35,571 nucleotides of DNA from Phytobacter massiliensis JC163 (GCF_000321045.1 NZ_HE578947.1:417278-452848), one strand, 5' to 3'. Positions 24,841 through 33,323 are shown, counted from the stretch's first letter. The notes: generated by a model from the letters alone, not told the origin. Numbers and translations: made by a program.

Positions 24841-25269
24841 TTACGCGATGATATTTAAGGAGACGTCGATGTTGCCACGGGTCGCGTTGGAGTACGGGCA
24901 GACGATATGCGCGGCATCAACCAGTTTTTTCGCTTCATCTGCGTCCATACCCGGCAGATGAATATGCAGCGTTACCTCGATGCCAAAGCCGGTCGGCAGC
25001 GGGCCAATACCGACTTCTGCTTCGGTGAAGGCCTCTTTCGGCAGGGTAATTTTGTCGCGCCCGGCCACGAATTTCATCGCGCCCAGGAAGCAGGCGGAAT
25101 AGCCTGCGGCAAACAGCTGTTCCGGGTTGGTCACTTCGCCACCCATGCCGCCCATCTCTTTCGGCACGCCCAGCTTGACGTCCAGTACGCCGTCAGAGGA
25201 GGTTGCACGGCCGTCGCGGCCACCGGTGGCTTTCGCTTTCGCGGTATAAACAACTTTTTCTAAAGACAT
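24841..25269 (-). CDS. ohr: Organic hydroperoxide resistance peroxidase Ohr
   Basis: The 142-residue protein is of the Ohr/OsmC family. The two redox cysteines are Cys60 (GYSACFLGAMKF) and Cys124 (HIVCPYSNATRGN), both in their family-specific contexts; the C-terminal signature places it with Ohr rather than OsmC. Ohr reduces organic and fatty-acid hydroperoxides using lipoylated proteins as reductant. It lies 78 bases downstream of an ohrR-type repressor gene on the same strand, the usual pairing. This module is absent between dnaT and yjjB in E. coli K-12. Confidence 0.93.
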   Translation of the reverse strand: MSLEKVVYTAKAKATGGRDGRATSSDGVLDVKLGVPKEMGGMGGEVTNPEQLFAAGYSACFLGAMKFVAGRDKITLPKEAFTEAEVGIGPLPTGFGIEVTLHIHLPGMDADEAKKLVDAAHIVCPYSNATRGNIDVSLNIIA

Positions 25270-25347
25270 AGCAGGTTCCTTATTGTATTAATCGGTTACT
25301 ATAAAATAGCGTGCTATATATATCCTGGCATAAAACCCCGTGGGGCG

Positions 25348-25803
25348 TTATGCGCGTTGAAACTGTTCGCGTAGCGTTTCGAGCTGATCTTTGAGCGTCA
25401 TCAAATGACCATGATCGCAATCGAAAGAGCACATAATGGCGTCTGGAATACTTTTCGCCTGCTGCTCCAGCGCGCGTCCCGTCTCGCTTAAGGTAATCAC
25501 GACCTGACGCTCATCCTGCCGGGAACGCTGGCGATGGATGAAACCGGCGCTTTCCAGCCGCTTTAACAGCGGCGTCAGCGTTGCCGAGTCCAGAAACAGG
25601 CGTTCGCCTACTTCACTAACCGTCACGTCATCTTTTTCCCACAACACCAGCATCACCAGATATTGCGGGTAGGTCAGGTTCATCGGCGTCAGGAGCTGCC
25701 GGTAAAGCTTGTTCAGCGCCAGGTTAGTTGAGTAGAGCGCAAAACAGAACTGGTTGCTGAGCGCGAGCGGGTTATGCTCTGCGGTGGTCGATTTTGTTTT
25801 CAT
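25348..25803 (-). CDS. ohrR: MarR-family peroxide-sensing repressor OhrR
   Basis: The 151-residue MarR protein has the OhrR opening [13 protein letters not shown] with the sensing Cys20, and Tyr34 and Tyr45 in the expected region. The winged helix reads [25 protein letters not shown] in outline (60-84). Two more cysteines, Cys125 and Cys129, lie near the C-terminus, so it is probably of the two-cysteine type in which oxidation forms an intersubunit disulfide and releases DNA. It should repress itself and ohr. A candidate operator is at 25827-25845. Confidence 0.88.
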   Translation of the reverse strand: MKTKSTTAEHNPLALSNQFCFALYSTNLALNKLYRQLLTPMNLTYPQYLVMLVLWEKDDVTVSEVGERLFLDSATLTPLLKRLESAGFIHRQRSRQDERQVVITLSETGRALEQQAKSIPDAIMCSFDCDHGHLMTLKDQLETLREQFQRA

Positions 25804-25826
25804 GTTTTGAATATAGGTAGTACGCG

Positions 25827-25845
25827 ATTTAATTGCAAGTTAAAT
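25827..25845. promoter_or_regulatory. Candidate OhrR operator
   Basis: The arms ATTTAA and TTAAAT are exact reverse complements around TTGCAAG, 24 bases upstream of the ohrR ATG. AT-rich inverted repeats of this size are typical OhrR sites. A second palindrome, ATAGC-GT-GCTAT, lies upstream of ohr at about 25304-25315. Binding is inferred. Confidence 0.4.
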
Positions 25846-25873
25846 TTTAGTGCAACAGACACCACCCGCGGTC

Positions 25874-26347
25874 TTATACCCGGGGGCGTTTTCGATAAAT
25901 CCACAGGCCGGGAATTGACAGGCCTATCGATAGCGCGCCAACAATAGATGTCGCTTTCAGGAAGTTGGTCAGCAGCAGGATCATCAGCGCTTCGTTATAG
26001 CCCAGATGACCAATCTTTACCGCCGAGATCATGGCGGTATAAGCGGGGATGCCGGGGAACATCGGGATCACCGCCGCCACGGTAAAGACTTTGGGGTGCG
26101 CCAGATACCAGCGCGACCAGCGGATACCGATACTGCCCACCAGCAGGGAGGCGACAAAGGTTGACCACTCGATATTAAAGCCCCAGTGCATCATGGCGAA
26201 ACGCGCCCCGTGGCCCACCGCGCCAAGCAGCGCGCACCACGGTAGCGCCCGCTGGGGGACGTTAAACACCATAGCGAAGCCGACAGCCGGAACCGCCGCC
26301 AGCGCCATGTCTTTCATCAGCGCCAGTAAAAACCAGATCACATCCAT
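25874..26347 (-). CDS. yjjB: Succinate exporter subunit YjjB (ThrE-type, C-terminal half)
   Basis: The 157-residue membrane protein has four to five hydrophobic segments and matches E. coli Yjj[55 protein letters not shown], and the ending [11 protein letters not shown]. With YjjP it makes a split ThrE-family exporter; in E. coli YjjPB has been reported to export succinate. I chose the ATG at 26345-26347, which gives the E. coli length. It overlaps the yjjP end by 10 bases, so translation is coupled. Confidence 0.93.
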   Translation of the reverse strand: MDVIWFLLALMKDMALAAVPAVGFAMVFNVPQRALPWCALLGAVGHGARFAMMHWGFNIEWSTFVASLLVGSIGIRWSRWYLAHPKVFTVAAVIPMFPGIPAYTAMISAVKIGHLGYNEALMILLLTNFLKATSIVGALSIGLSIPGLWIYRKRPRV

Positions 26348-27114
26348 CCGCGAAGCCCCCATAAGGTCATCGACATGACCACGCCGATACAGGTCGCCAG
26401 CGTCAGCAGGCTGGCGATAGCCCAGCGCGCCAGCCCGGTATTGATATGGCCTTTGAACATATCCGCCACGGCGTTGATCAGCGGAAAACCCGGCACCAGC
26501 AGCAGCACGCTGGCCGCCATTGCGATGGTGGGGGTGTGCGCGAACGCGGGGAGCGTGAGCATCAGGCCGGAAATGGTGGTGGCGACGAAGGCAGTGACGC
26601 AGAAATTAATCTGCGGGTGCATATGGCGGTTCGCCATCAGCAGTCGGACATACATGGCGACGCTGCTGGCGCAGAAGGTGATTAACGCCCCGTCCCAGCC
26701 GCCATTATTGAGCTGGCAGAAGCAGGCGCAGGAGAGCCCGACCATCACGGTGACCAGCCAGCGCGGGTAACGCAGCGGCTTGAGCTGGGCAAAGCGCTTC
26801 TCCACGTCGCGCGCGTCCAGCAGTTTATGCTCGGTCATAATGACGATGTGCTGCACTTCGGTCACCACATGCATATTGATGCCGCGATCGCTGTTTTTAC
26901 GCGTTGACGTCAGACACTGCCCGTCTTTAATCGTGGTCAGCACAATCGCGTTCGACGAGATGGCGCTCTCTACGCTATCCATACCCAGCGCCAGCCCCAG
27001 CCGGGTAGATAGCTCCTCAACCAGCGCGCTTTCCGCGCCGTGCTGCAATAAAAACAGGCCGCACTGAATACACAGCCGCGTAATAGCCCGTTGCGTTGAC
27101 TGATCTGACTGCAT
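26338..27114 (-). CDS. yjjP: Succinate exporter subunit YjjP (ThrE-type, N-terminal half)
   Basis: The 258-residue protein has a soluble N-terminal domain (about 1-115, with the ThrE signature [21 protein letters not shown]) and five membrane helices (about 118-257), including [19 protein letters not shown]. It partners YjjB encoded directly downstream. I chose the ATG at 27112-27114 because AGGG lies 5 bases upstream and the N-terminus MQSDQ aligns with E. coli MQTEQ. The longer upstream frame has no ribosome binding site. Confidence 0.93.
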   Translation of the reverse strand: MQSDQSTQRAITRLCIQCGLFLLQHGAESALVEELSTRLGLALGMDSVESAISSNAIVLTTIKDGQCLTSTRKNSDRGINMHVVTEVQHIVIMTEHKLLDARDVEKRFAQLKPLRYPRWLVTVMVGLSCACFCQLNNGGWDGALITFCASSVAMYVRLLMANRHMHPQINFCVTAFVATTISGLMLTLPAFAHTPTIAMAASVLLLVPGFPLINAVADMFKGHINTGLARWAIASLLTLATCIGVVMSMTLWGLRGWM

Positions 27115-27607
27115 AGTAGCCCTGGTCGTGTGGAAGCGTAGCCAAAAGATGTCGCACGAAAAGCTAATTTTTAACACATTCCCCCCTGCTGCTGGCGCGG
27201 ATGTAGATCAAGAATCATGCAATAAATGTGTCGTTCGGGGGCCTGTTACCGGGATCGGGGGCGGCAGGGCGGAGAGGGCTAACGATGAAAAATGGCGCTG
27301 CGCCGGGGATATTATTTACCGTATGTATCTTTTAATAAATTATATATTTATTATTAATTGAATATTGGGCTTCTGGGGAAAATTAAAAATAATTTAATCC
27401 GTTCCACCATTGGCTGAGTTGTTATGTTGACACCTCAGGGCGCTGTTTTTATAATCAGCCGTTGTTACAACTGAATATTGACAACTCTACGCCAGTTTCA
27501 TCAGTCACTTTATTAATAAGATATTTCCGCTGACACGGTAGTTGGCGTTATTGATAAATATTCACATGGTTTATTTTATAAGGCTCACGAATGGATGCGG
27601 AGGATAC
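27115..27607. other. AT-rich divergent region between yjjP and yjjQ
   Basis: Nearly 500 bases without a convincing gene. The part from 27310 to 27560 is very AT-rich and holds the consensus promoter at 27427-27455. In E. coli the yjjQ-bglJ promoter is silenced by H-NS, and the AT-rich tracts here are compatible with the same control. No RNA gene or terminator was seen. Confidence 0.6.
27427..27455 (+). promoter_or_regulatory. Full-consensus sigma-70 promoter upstream of yjjQ-bglJ
   Basis: TTGACA (27427-27432), 17 bases, TATAAT (27450-27455): all 12 hexamer positions and the spacer length are consensus. The expected start near 27462 gives a leader of about 145 bases before the yjjQ ATG. Confidence 0.75.
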
Positions 27608-28342
27608 ATGTTATCGAGAAGCTGTAAATATGGAATAGTCATCAGCAAAATTCCCGTCATGAAAGTTGGGCTTGGCGACATTATGGAGCGCCATTTTCCG
27701 GATTATGAATTAACCTTTTTTCATTCCTCTGAAGAGTTAACGCTGCTGCAACTACGCCGCGCCGCGCTGGTCATCGTCGATCTCTCTGGCGAACAGCGAC
27801 AAATACGTAACATCTGCGAGATGTATTATCCGCTTTTATCGCAGTACCGCGATATTCACTGGGTTTTCATTATTTCCCGCGATATTTATCCGCTGGCTGT
27901 TGAACAACTGATGCGCCCCGGCACCACGCTTCTCTCGGACAGGGAACCGGTAGAAGGGGTGATCAAGGCGATTCGCGAAGGGGATAAAAACGTGGAAACC
28001 ATCAGCCCGATGTTATTGTCCTCAGACTTCCTTGAAGTGAAAGAGCCTGCGGAAAAACTGGAGACGCTAACGCATTCTGAACGTAAGGTGCTGCGCCTGC
28101 TGGGCAAAGGTTGGGGCATTAATCAAATTGCGACGCTGCTCAAGAAGAGTAATAAAACGATAAGCGCGCAAAAAAATAGTGCGATGCGGCGTTTATCGTT
28201 GCGCAGTAACGCTGAAATGTATGCATGGATTAATAGCGCCCAGGGCGTTAAAGAGCTGAACCTGGTGTCAGCCTATGGAGAATACGCAGAATGGAAATCA
28301 CTGCCGGAAAAAAACATGTTGCCATCATCGAGAAGTGCATGA
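27608..28342 (+). CDS. yjjQ: LuxR-type transcriptional regulator YjjQ
   Basis: The 244-residue protein has an N-terminal receiver-like domain lacking a full acidic phosphorylation pocket, and a C-terminal LuxR/FixJ helix-turn-helix. The latter includes [43 protein letters not shown] in outline (about 155-200), nearly identical to E. coli YjjQ. YjjQ represses flagellar and capsule-related genes in E. coli. I chose the ATG at 27608 because AGGA precedes it by about 5 bases and the product then begins [18 protein letters not shown], aligned with E. coli. The 3' end overlaps bglJ by 52 bases. Confidence 0.9.
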   Translation: MLSRSCKYGIVISKIPVMKVGLGDIMERHFPDYELTFFHSSEELTLLQLRRAALVIVDLSGEQRQIRNICEMYYPLLSQYRDIHWVFIISRDIYPLAVEQLMRPGTTLLSDREPVEGVIKAIREGDKNVETISPMLLSSDFLEVKEPAEKLETLTHSERKVLRLLGKGWGINQIATLLKKSNKTISAQKNSAMRRLSLRSNAEMYAWINSAQGVKELNLVSAYGEYAEWKSLPEKNMLPSSRSA

Positions 28343-28962
28343 TGAGCGAGGCCGGCCTACGCCATTTGTTCACATCGCCGGTCACGAAGAAATACTATTT
28401 TCATTTTTTCAAGAATCACGCTGCGTTTAGCAAAGCGCAAAAGAAGACGAATTTTTTTTCCGTCATTTATGCGCTATCCGGGATGCGGGAACATCGCCGC
28501 GAGGGGCTGCTTAATTTATACGCCCTGTCCCAGAGCCACCCGGATATTCAGCGAATTGTGCTGGCGGATGACGACCACGAAGCGCGTCTGGTGAGCCATC
28601 TTTCTCCTTCACGATTGCACGGTATCGTCAGTAAATCCGCGCCGTTGAACGTTCTGCTCACTCATCTGGGTACGCTGCTGGGCGAGACGCGGCGCATCAA
28701 TGAAAATATCGTTAACCACTGGTATGTTAGCCAGAGTCGAATGCTTAGCCCTACGGAGCGCGCGATACTGCATTACATGACGCGCGGGTTCTCAATCCCG
28801 GAGATAGCCACGCATCTGGAACGTAACATCAAAACCATCCGGGCGCATAAGTTCAACGCCATGGCGAAGCTGGGCGTGCACTCTGATATCGGGCTTTTAA
28901 ACGCCGCCGATATTTTGATGGGGCTGCCTTTTGATGAGAAGCCCCGCCCGGCGGTAGCATAA
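28291..28962 (+). CDS. bglJ: LuxR-type regulator BglJ
   Basis: The 223-residue protein aligns with E. coli Bgl[15 protein letters not shown] near the start, [30 protein letters not shown], and the helix-turn-helix [45 protein letters not shown] in outline (about 152-196). BglJ acts as a heterodimer with RcsB to activate bgl and other H-NS-silenced operons. The ATG lies 52 bases inside the yjjQ end, so translation is coupled. A strong terminator follows. Confidence 0.9.
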   Translation: MEITAGKKHVAIIEKCMMSEAGLRHLFTSPVTKKYYFHFFKNHAAFSKAQKKTNFFSVIYALSGMREHRREGLLNLYALSQSHPDIQRIVLADDDHEARLVSHLSPSRLHGIVSKSAPLNVLLTHLGTLLGETRRINENIVNHWYVSQSRMLSPTERAILHYMTRGFSIPEIATHLERNIKTIRAHKFNAMAKLGVHSDIGLLNAADILMGLPFDEKPRPAVA

Positions 28963-28973
28963 CGACTTCATAC

Positions 28974-28998
28974 GCCAGGCACCGCCTGGCATTTTTTT
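28974..28998 (+). terminator. Rho-independent terminator of yjjQ-bglJ
   Basis: GCCAGGC-ACC-GCCTGGC forms a perfect 7-base stem with a triloop, followed by ATTTTTTT. It begins 11 bases after the bglJ stop and overlaps the stop codon of the convergent YbaK-type gene. Confidence 0.92.
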
Positions 28999-29455
28999 AC
29001 TGGCACACATCCACCCAGGTTGCGTTGGTCAACTGCGCCATTCTTTCAGGGGCAATCCGTACGGCGCTGTGAATAGCGCCCGCAGCAGGAAGCACTTCCG
29101 TATAGTGTTTTAACGAAATATCACAGTAGACGGCCAGCGGGTTTTCAAGGCCAAACGGGCAGACGCCGCCCACCGGATGGCCGGTAATCATGACCACTTC
29201 ATCACTGCTGAGCATGCGCGCTTTCGCCCCGAAGGCGGCTTTAAGCTTTTTGTTATCCAGACGTGCATCGCCTTTGGCAACCACCAATACCACTTCATCT
29301 TTGATTTTTAGCGACAGCGTTTTGGCAATTTGCCCCGGCTCGACGCCGTGAGCAGCGGCGGCTAACGCCACGGTGGCGGTGCTTTGGTTCAGCTCGATAA
29401 TCGCGATATCGGGGGCGTGGTCGGCAAAAAATTGCCGCACAGACTGCAGACTCAT
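28997..29455 (-). CDS. YbaK/EbsC-family aminoacyl-tRNA deacylase-like protein
   Basis: The 152-residue single-domain protein has the YbaK/ProX fold. The conserved Lys in QIAKTLSLKI (about residue 45), the GHPVGGVCPFGLENPLAVYCD loop (about 91-111) and the small residues around Ser and Gly that line the editing pocket are visible. Family members remove mischarged Cys, Ala or Pro from tRNA. It differs substantially from E. coli YbaK, so specificity is open. The start follows AGGAGAAG. The gene is not found at this locus in E. coli K-12. Confidence 0.82.
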   Translation of the reverse strand: MSLQSVRQFFADHAPDIAIIELNQSTATVALAAAAHGVEPGQIAKTLSLKIKDEVVLVVAKGDARLDNKKLKAAFGAKARMLSSDEVVMITGHPVGGVCPFGLENPLAVYCDISLKHYTEVLPAAGAIHSAVRIAPERMAQLTNATWVDVCQ

Positions 29456-29570
29456 CTTCTTCTCCTGACGTTAACCTTCAATAATCTGTCACAACCCTGT
29501 GATCCCTGTAAATATTTTGCCAAAACAAACCCGTTACAGCGCGTTTCACGATCGCCTTCACAATCACGGA

Positions 29571-29591
29571 AACCGGTTACAGTAACCGGTT
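29571..29591. promoter_or_regulatory. 21-bp palindromic operator upstream of the PTS IIC gene
   Basis: AACCGGTTAC and GTAACCGGTT are exact reverse complements around a single central A. Each arm contains an 8-base palindrome AACCGGTT, centred 13 bp apart. AACCGGTT cores resemble LacI/GalR-family sites such as those of AscG and GntR. The cognate regulator is not in this window. Confidence 0.65.
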
Positions 29592-29662
29592 GCAGTGTTG
29601 ATCTGCGAGGTTAATACTCAAATTGTCACTTCCTCAATCCTGCAAACTAATAAGAGCCGTCT

Positions 29663-29779
29663 ATGAAACGTATCCTGCTTCGCCGTAATGCTGGTTCGTT
29701 AGCCAGCATGGTCTTAAAAATAAAAAAGGGCGTGCCCCACGGCACTTTTTTCACCGTTGCGCTGCATTACTTAGACTGA
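29663..29779 (+). CDS. Possible 38-residue leader peptide upstream of the PTS gene
   Basis: An ATG at 29663 opens a frame to TGA at 29777-29779, 13 bases before the PTS start. The product begins MKRILLRRNAGSLASMVLKI and is basic at its N-terminus. Its ribosome binding site is weak (AAGAG), and the frame runs through the hairpin and terminator-like element, so it may be fortuitous. If translated, ribosome position could decide whether the terminator forms. I do not recognise the peptide. Confidence 0.3.
   Translation: MKRILLRRNAGSLASMVLKIKKGVPHGTFFTVALHYLD
29688..29751 (+). terminator. Hairpin plus terminator-like element in the PTS leader
   Basis: A 7-base hairpin ATGCTGG / CCAGCAT with an 8-base loop (29688-29709) is followed by an A-rich stretch. 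Next comes GTGCC-CCAC-GGCAC with six T residues (29732-29751), a short-stem intrinsic terminator. It could be an attenuator for the PTS gene 41 bases downstream, or the 3' end of a small RNA. Confidence 0.5.
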
Positions 29780-29792
29780 CAGGAGAATCAAT

Positions 29793-31136
29793 ATGTCTGC
29801 CAACCATGCTGTGTTTAACGTGATTTTTCGCTTTATTGAGAACTATGTCAGTCCGGTAGCCGGCAGGATCTCATCGCAACGCCACGTGATGGCTATCCGC
29901 GACGGCTTTATTTCAGCCATGCCGTTTATGATTGTTGGCTCATTCCTGTTGGTTTTCGCCTATCCGCCTTTCTCCCCGGATACCACCTGGGGGTTTGCCC
30001 GCGCCTGGCTGGATCTGGCGAAGCAGTACGAAGGGCGCATCCTGACCCCGTTTGATATGACGATGGGCATAATGTCTATCTACATTTGCGCCGCCATCGC
30101 CTATAACCTCGGCAAGCATTATGTGAAGTCCCATCAGCTTGACCCCTTTATGTGCGCGATGCTCTCGCTAATGGCCTTTTTACTGGTTGCCGCGCCAAAA
30201 ACCAGCGGCACGCTGCCGGTGGATAGCCTTGGCGGCACCGGTATCTTCACCGCGATTCTGGTGGCAATTTACTGTGTGGAGATGATGCGCTTTCTGAAGG
30301 CGCATAACATTGGCATTCGCCTGCCGGACCAGGTGCCGCCGATGATCAAAAACTCCTTTGATTTACTGATTCCGGTGCTGGTCGTTGTGCTGACCCTCTA
30401 TCCGTTAAGCCTGCTCATCCAGTCTCAGTTCGGTATGCTGATCCCACAGGCCATTATGGCGCTGTTTAAACCGCTGGTGGCGGCGGCCGATTCGCTGCCC
30501 GCGATTTTGCTGGCAGTGCTGATTGGGCATCTGCTGTGGTTCGCCGGTATTCACGGCGCGGCGATTGTCTCCGGCATGCTGCAGATGTTCTGGCTGACAA
30601 ACCTTGGGATGAACCAGAGCGCGCTGGCGCAAAGCGCGCCGTTGCCGCATATTTTCATGGAGGCGTTCTGGACCTTCTTCATTGTTATCGGGGGATCGGG
30701 GGCGACGATGGGGCTGGTGTTCTGCTATCTACGCAGCCGTTCCGTACACCTGCGCTCCATTGGCCGTCTGAGTATTGTCCCCAGCCTGTTTAACATCAAT
30801 GAGCCGGTGATTTTCGGTACGCCGATTGTAATGAACCCGGTGTTCTTTATCCCCTTCCTGCTGGCGCCGCTGCTTAATGCGGTGGTGGCCTGGGCGGCGA
30901 TGAAAATGGATTTGATTGGCCGTGTGATTTCGGTGGTGCCCTGGACCGCGCCAGCGCCTATTGGCGGTGCCTGGGCGCTGGGATGGGATTTCCGCGCGGC
31001 CATTCTGGTGGTGATTCTCGCCTGCATCTCCGCTGTTATCTACTACCCGTTCTTCAAGGTGTATGAAAAACAGTTGCTGGAACAGGAAGCGGAAGAGGCG
31101 CAGCGCGCAGAAGAGGAAAAACAGCAGGTTGCTTAA
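29793..31136 (+). CDS. PTS cellobiose/lactose-family transporter subunit IIC
   Basis: The 447-residue membrane protein has about ten helices and the EIIC signatures of the lactose-cellobiose family: SSQRHVMAIRDGFISAMPFMIVGSFLLV (about 27-54), FAGIHGAAIVSGML and FNINEPVIFGTPIVMNPVFFIPF (about 332-354, the substrate-binding loop). It is therefore the sugar channel of a PTS permease. No IIA, IIB or phospho-glycosidase gene lies in the window, so it must borrow partners encoded elsewhere. The C-terminus is a charged Glu/Gln-rich tail. AGGAG lies 8 bases before the ATG. The sugar is probably a beta-glucoside or diacetylchitobiose-like disaccharide, which is inferred from family only. Confidence 0.88.
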   Translation: MSANHAVFNVIFRFIENYVSPVAGRISSQRHVMAIRDGFISAMPFMIVGSFLLVFAYPPFSPDTTWGFARAWLDLAKQYEGRILTPFDMTMGIMSIYICAAIAYNLGKHYVKSHQLDPFMCAMLSLMAFLLVAAPKTSGTLPVDSLGGTGIFTAILVAIYCVEMMRFLKAHNIGIRLPDQVPPMIKNSFDLLIPVLVVVLTLYPLSLLIQSQFGMLIPQAIMALFKPLVAAADSLPAILLAVLIGHLLWFAGIHGAAIVSGMLQMFWLTNLGMNQSALAQSAPLPHIFMEAFWTFFIVIGGSGATMGLVFCYLRSRSVHLRSIGRLSIVPSLFNINEPVIFGTPIVMNPVFFIPFLLAPLLNAVVAWAAMKMDLIGRVISVVPWTAPAPIGGAWALGWDFRAAILVVILACISAVIYYPFFKVYEKQLLEQEAEEAQRAEEEKQQVA

Positions 31137-31151
31137 GCGGTAGCCGGGCTA

Positions 31152-31177
31152 GCCGCATCCGTCATCACGGATGCGGC
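31152..31177. terminator. Strong hairpin between convergent PTS and fhuF genes
   Basis: GCCGCATCCGT-CATC-ACGGATGCGGC is an 11-base perfect stem with a tetraloop. It lacks a T-run, so it is either a REP-type element or a bidirectional 3'-end stabiliser rather than a classic intrinsic terminator. Confidence 0.55.
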
Positions 31178-31187
31178 GCAAGCAAGG

Positions 31188-31976
31188 TTATTTCAGCGTG
31201 CAGTCGCCGCACTGCTGTACGCCCGGCAGGCGGTAACGCTGGCAGCAGGTGCGGCGGACCAGCTGGCCGTCGCGGGGAACAACGGTGCGCCATAGCGGGT
31301 TGTCGCGCCCGTCAGAGAGCTGTTTGCCATAGAACAGGAACTGGCGCAGCGTGTTAACCCGTGCCTCGCCCAGTAAGGGTTTCATTTCACCCAGGCACCA
31401 GTTAATCAGATAGCCGGTGTTGCTCCAGATAAGCTTGCCGTTGATTTCGCCGGTTGCTTCCAGCGCGGCCACTACCGGCATCATCGCTTCGCTAATTAAT
31501 GCCTCTACCCGCCCGATGTCGCTTTGCTGCGTCAGGGGATAATCTGCCACCACATCCATCCAGAAGCAGGCGGCGCGGCCCGTTTCGTGAAACTCCACGT
31601 GAATGTGCTCCGGGGAGAGGCTCATCGCCTTTTTGTTCATCAGCAGCGCCAGCAGCAGCGGCGGCACCATCAGGCCAAGGTACCACTGCGCCCAGAGGGA
31701 CATCAGGGGTTTGCTTTCATGAGGCTGGTCAGGGTGTTTCTGATAAATATGTTCTGCGTAGGTGGCCTGCAGCTGGCTCAGCACGGCGGGGCGAGACCAT
31801 TCGGCCAGGGTTAATGCCTGACGGGGAGGAAGCTCATTAAGCTTAATGAAATCGAGCAGGTGCGGGCGCAGCCTGGCGAGCCCGTCGCGGACGGAGGTAG
31901 CCAGCGAGCCAGCCTCCAGAGCGGGGCTGACGCGTCGAATCACAAATTCATTAACTGGTGCGCAACGATAAGCCAT
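31188..31976 (-). CDS. fhuF: Ferric siderophore reductase FhuF
   Basis: The 262-residue protein is the E. coli FhuF length. The unusual [2Fe-2S] ligand set at the C-terminus is intact: Cys244, Cys245, Cys256 and Cys259 (TCCQRYRLPGVQQCGDC). FhuF is a cytoplasmic protein that reduces iron in hydroxamate siderophores such as ferrioxamine and coprogen. A Fur box lies 28 bases upstream of its start. In E. coli it neighbours yjjZ and the leucine tRNAs, as here, but a diguanylate cyclase gene is inserted between. Confidence 0.94.
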   Translation of the reverse strand: MAYRCAPVNEFVIRRVSPALEAGSLATSVRDGLARLRPHLLDFIKLNELPPRQALTLAEWSRPAVLSQLQATYAEHIYQKHPDQPHESKPLMSLWAQWYLGLMVPPLLLALLMNKKAMSLSPEHIHVEFHETGRAACFWMDVVADYPLTQQSDIGRVEALISEAMMPVVAALEATGEINGKLIWSNTGYLINWCLGEMKPLLGEARVNTLRQFLFYGKQLSDGRDNPLWRTVVPRDGQLVRRTCCQRYRLPGVQQCGDCTLK

Positions 31977-32003
31977 AGTACCCGTCAGGATGGAAATCTA
32001 AAT

Positions 32004-32022
32004 GATAATGATTGCCAATCCT
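32004..32022 (-). promoter_or_regulatory. Fur box of fhuF
   Basis: GATAATGATTGCCAATCCT matches the 19-base Fur consensus at 12 positions, including all 9 of the first half. It lies just upstream of fhuF, which is iron-repressed in E. coli. Confidence 0.65.
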
Positions 32023-32070
32023 AGCCAGAGGTAAAACCGATAGCAAGCGGTTTATCGTAAATGCTGCCTG

Positions 32071-33135
32071 TCAGGCGACCTGCAATGCACTGGCGACAAG
32101 GATACTGTTGCGTCCCTGGTGCTTGGCTTCATACAGCGCCTTGTCCGCAAGGCCAATGGCGGCGTCGATATCCCCCTCTTCCAGCTCGGCAATACCGATG
32201 CTGATGGTGACGTTGGTCGCGACGCTTTCGTTAAACATATGCGGGATTTTCAGATCGAAAACATGCTGACGGATACGTTCCGCCGTTGCTCTGGCGCGTT
32301 CAAGATCGACATGGTTAAGCAGCACCAGAAACTCCTCCCCGCCGAAACGGGCGACGACATCCCGCGATCGCACCGCGTCACGAATTGCGGCGGAGACCCG
32401 AATCAGCGCCTGGTCGCCCATCATATGCCCATAGTGATCGTTGTAGGCTTTAAAGTGATCGATATCCAGGAGCAGAACGAAACGCGACCCCTCGCTCAAC
32501 GCCAGCAGATTATCCAGCTTATTTTGCAGACCCCGGCGGTTATACAGGCCGGTGAGCGGGTCCAGCATGCTCAGATCGTTTAGCGTCTTGCGCTCCTGCA
32601 TTAGCCGGTGCATCAGCGCCTGGGCAAAATTGTCGTTACGCTTCTGAATGACGTGCTGGATGGTGATGCCAATACCCGGCAGGGCGAAGGCGTAGAGCAT
32701 GCGCAGCGACATTTCGCCGGAGCTTAACCATAAACAGCCGAGCAGGGCGGGAAACGAGTGCAGCAAAAAGGCGATGATATTGCTGGCAAAAGCAAGGGAG
32801 CCGATAAATAACACGCTGAGCAGCGCTATCAATAGCCAGGCGGAATCCTCGGCGGATATCGAGCGGTATTTAATAACGATATGCCACGCCCACAGGCAGC
32901 CGAATATAAATGAGATAGCCGTAACGTTTATTTTCTTACGGGGAAATTTCATATGCCAGATCAACGCCAGCGTGCTGGCGCCAAGGATCAGGCAGAAAGG
33001 AAGCGTGATAGCCTGCAGGCCGGAAACAGGAAGTGCGAAGCTAAAAAGTACCGAAATAATATTAAGCAGTAAGAAGAGTCGAAATGATAAACGGTATTTC
33101 TTATTGCATAGGGACTGCCAGGTATGTGCTGTCAT
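32071..33135 (-). CDS. Membrane-bound diguanylate cyclase (GGDEF)
   Basis: The 354-residue protein has about six N-terminal membrane helices (residues 17-160), a short linker and a GGDEF domain (about 188-345). The active site is intact: DPLTGLYNR (192-200), LLLDIDHFKAYND and GGEEF (265-269). The allosteric I-site RxxD is present as Arg256-Ser-Arg-Asp259, exactly five residues before GGEEF. It should make c-di-GMP and be product-inhibited. No EAL domain is fused. The membrane sensor is unidentified. The gene lies between fhuF and yjjZ, with Fur boxes on both sides of it belonging to those neighbours. Confidence 0.88.
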   Translation of the reverse strand: MTAHTWQSLCNKKYRLSFRLFLLLNIISVLFSFALPVSGLQAITLPFCLILGASTLALIWHMKFPRKKINVTAISFIFGCLWAWHIVIKYRSISAEDSAWLLIALLSVLFIGSLAFASNIIAFLLHSFPALLGCLWLSSGEMSLRMLYAFALPGIGITIQHVIQKRNDNFAQALMHRLMQERKTLNDLSMLDPLTGLYNRRGLQNKLDNLLALSEGSRFVLLLDIDHFKAYNDHYGHMMGDQALIRVSAAIRDAVRSRDVVARFGGEEFLVLLNHVDLERARATAERIRQHVFDLKIPHMFNESVATNVTISIGIAELEEGDIDAAIGLADKALYEAKHQGRNSILVASALQVA

Positions 33136-33323
33136 TTTAGAAAATCGTTATTTATCTGCAATATATAGTTAAACAGGTTGCCAAAATGAAAAATAACGCG
33201 AGGAAAAGCTGCCGCGAAAGAGTGGAATTTATTTAATAATAGTTAAGTGGTGCTTAATTTATCACCTTCGCGAATCACTGTCATCATAAGATGCGTAAAG
33301 TTAACTCAGCGGCTGACAAACTG

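Larger units (their letters stand above)
29456..29792. other. Leader and operator region of the PTS IIC gene
   Basis: The 337 bases between the divergent YbaK-type and PTS genes hold the 21-bp palindrome at 29571-29591, the hairpin at 29688-29709, the terminator-like element at 29722-29751, and a 38-codon ORF at 29663-29779. Confidence 0.6.

Noticed and set aside
27542-27607. Upstream TTG start for yjjQ at 27542
   Set aside because: It lacks a ribosome binding site, and the added 22 residues have no counterpart in E. coli YjjQ. The ATG at 27608 has AGGA at the right distance.
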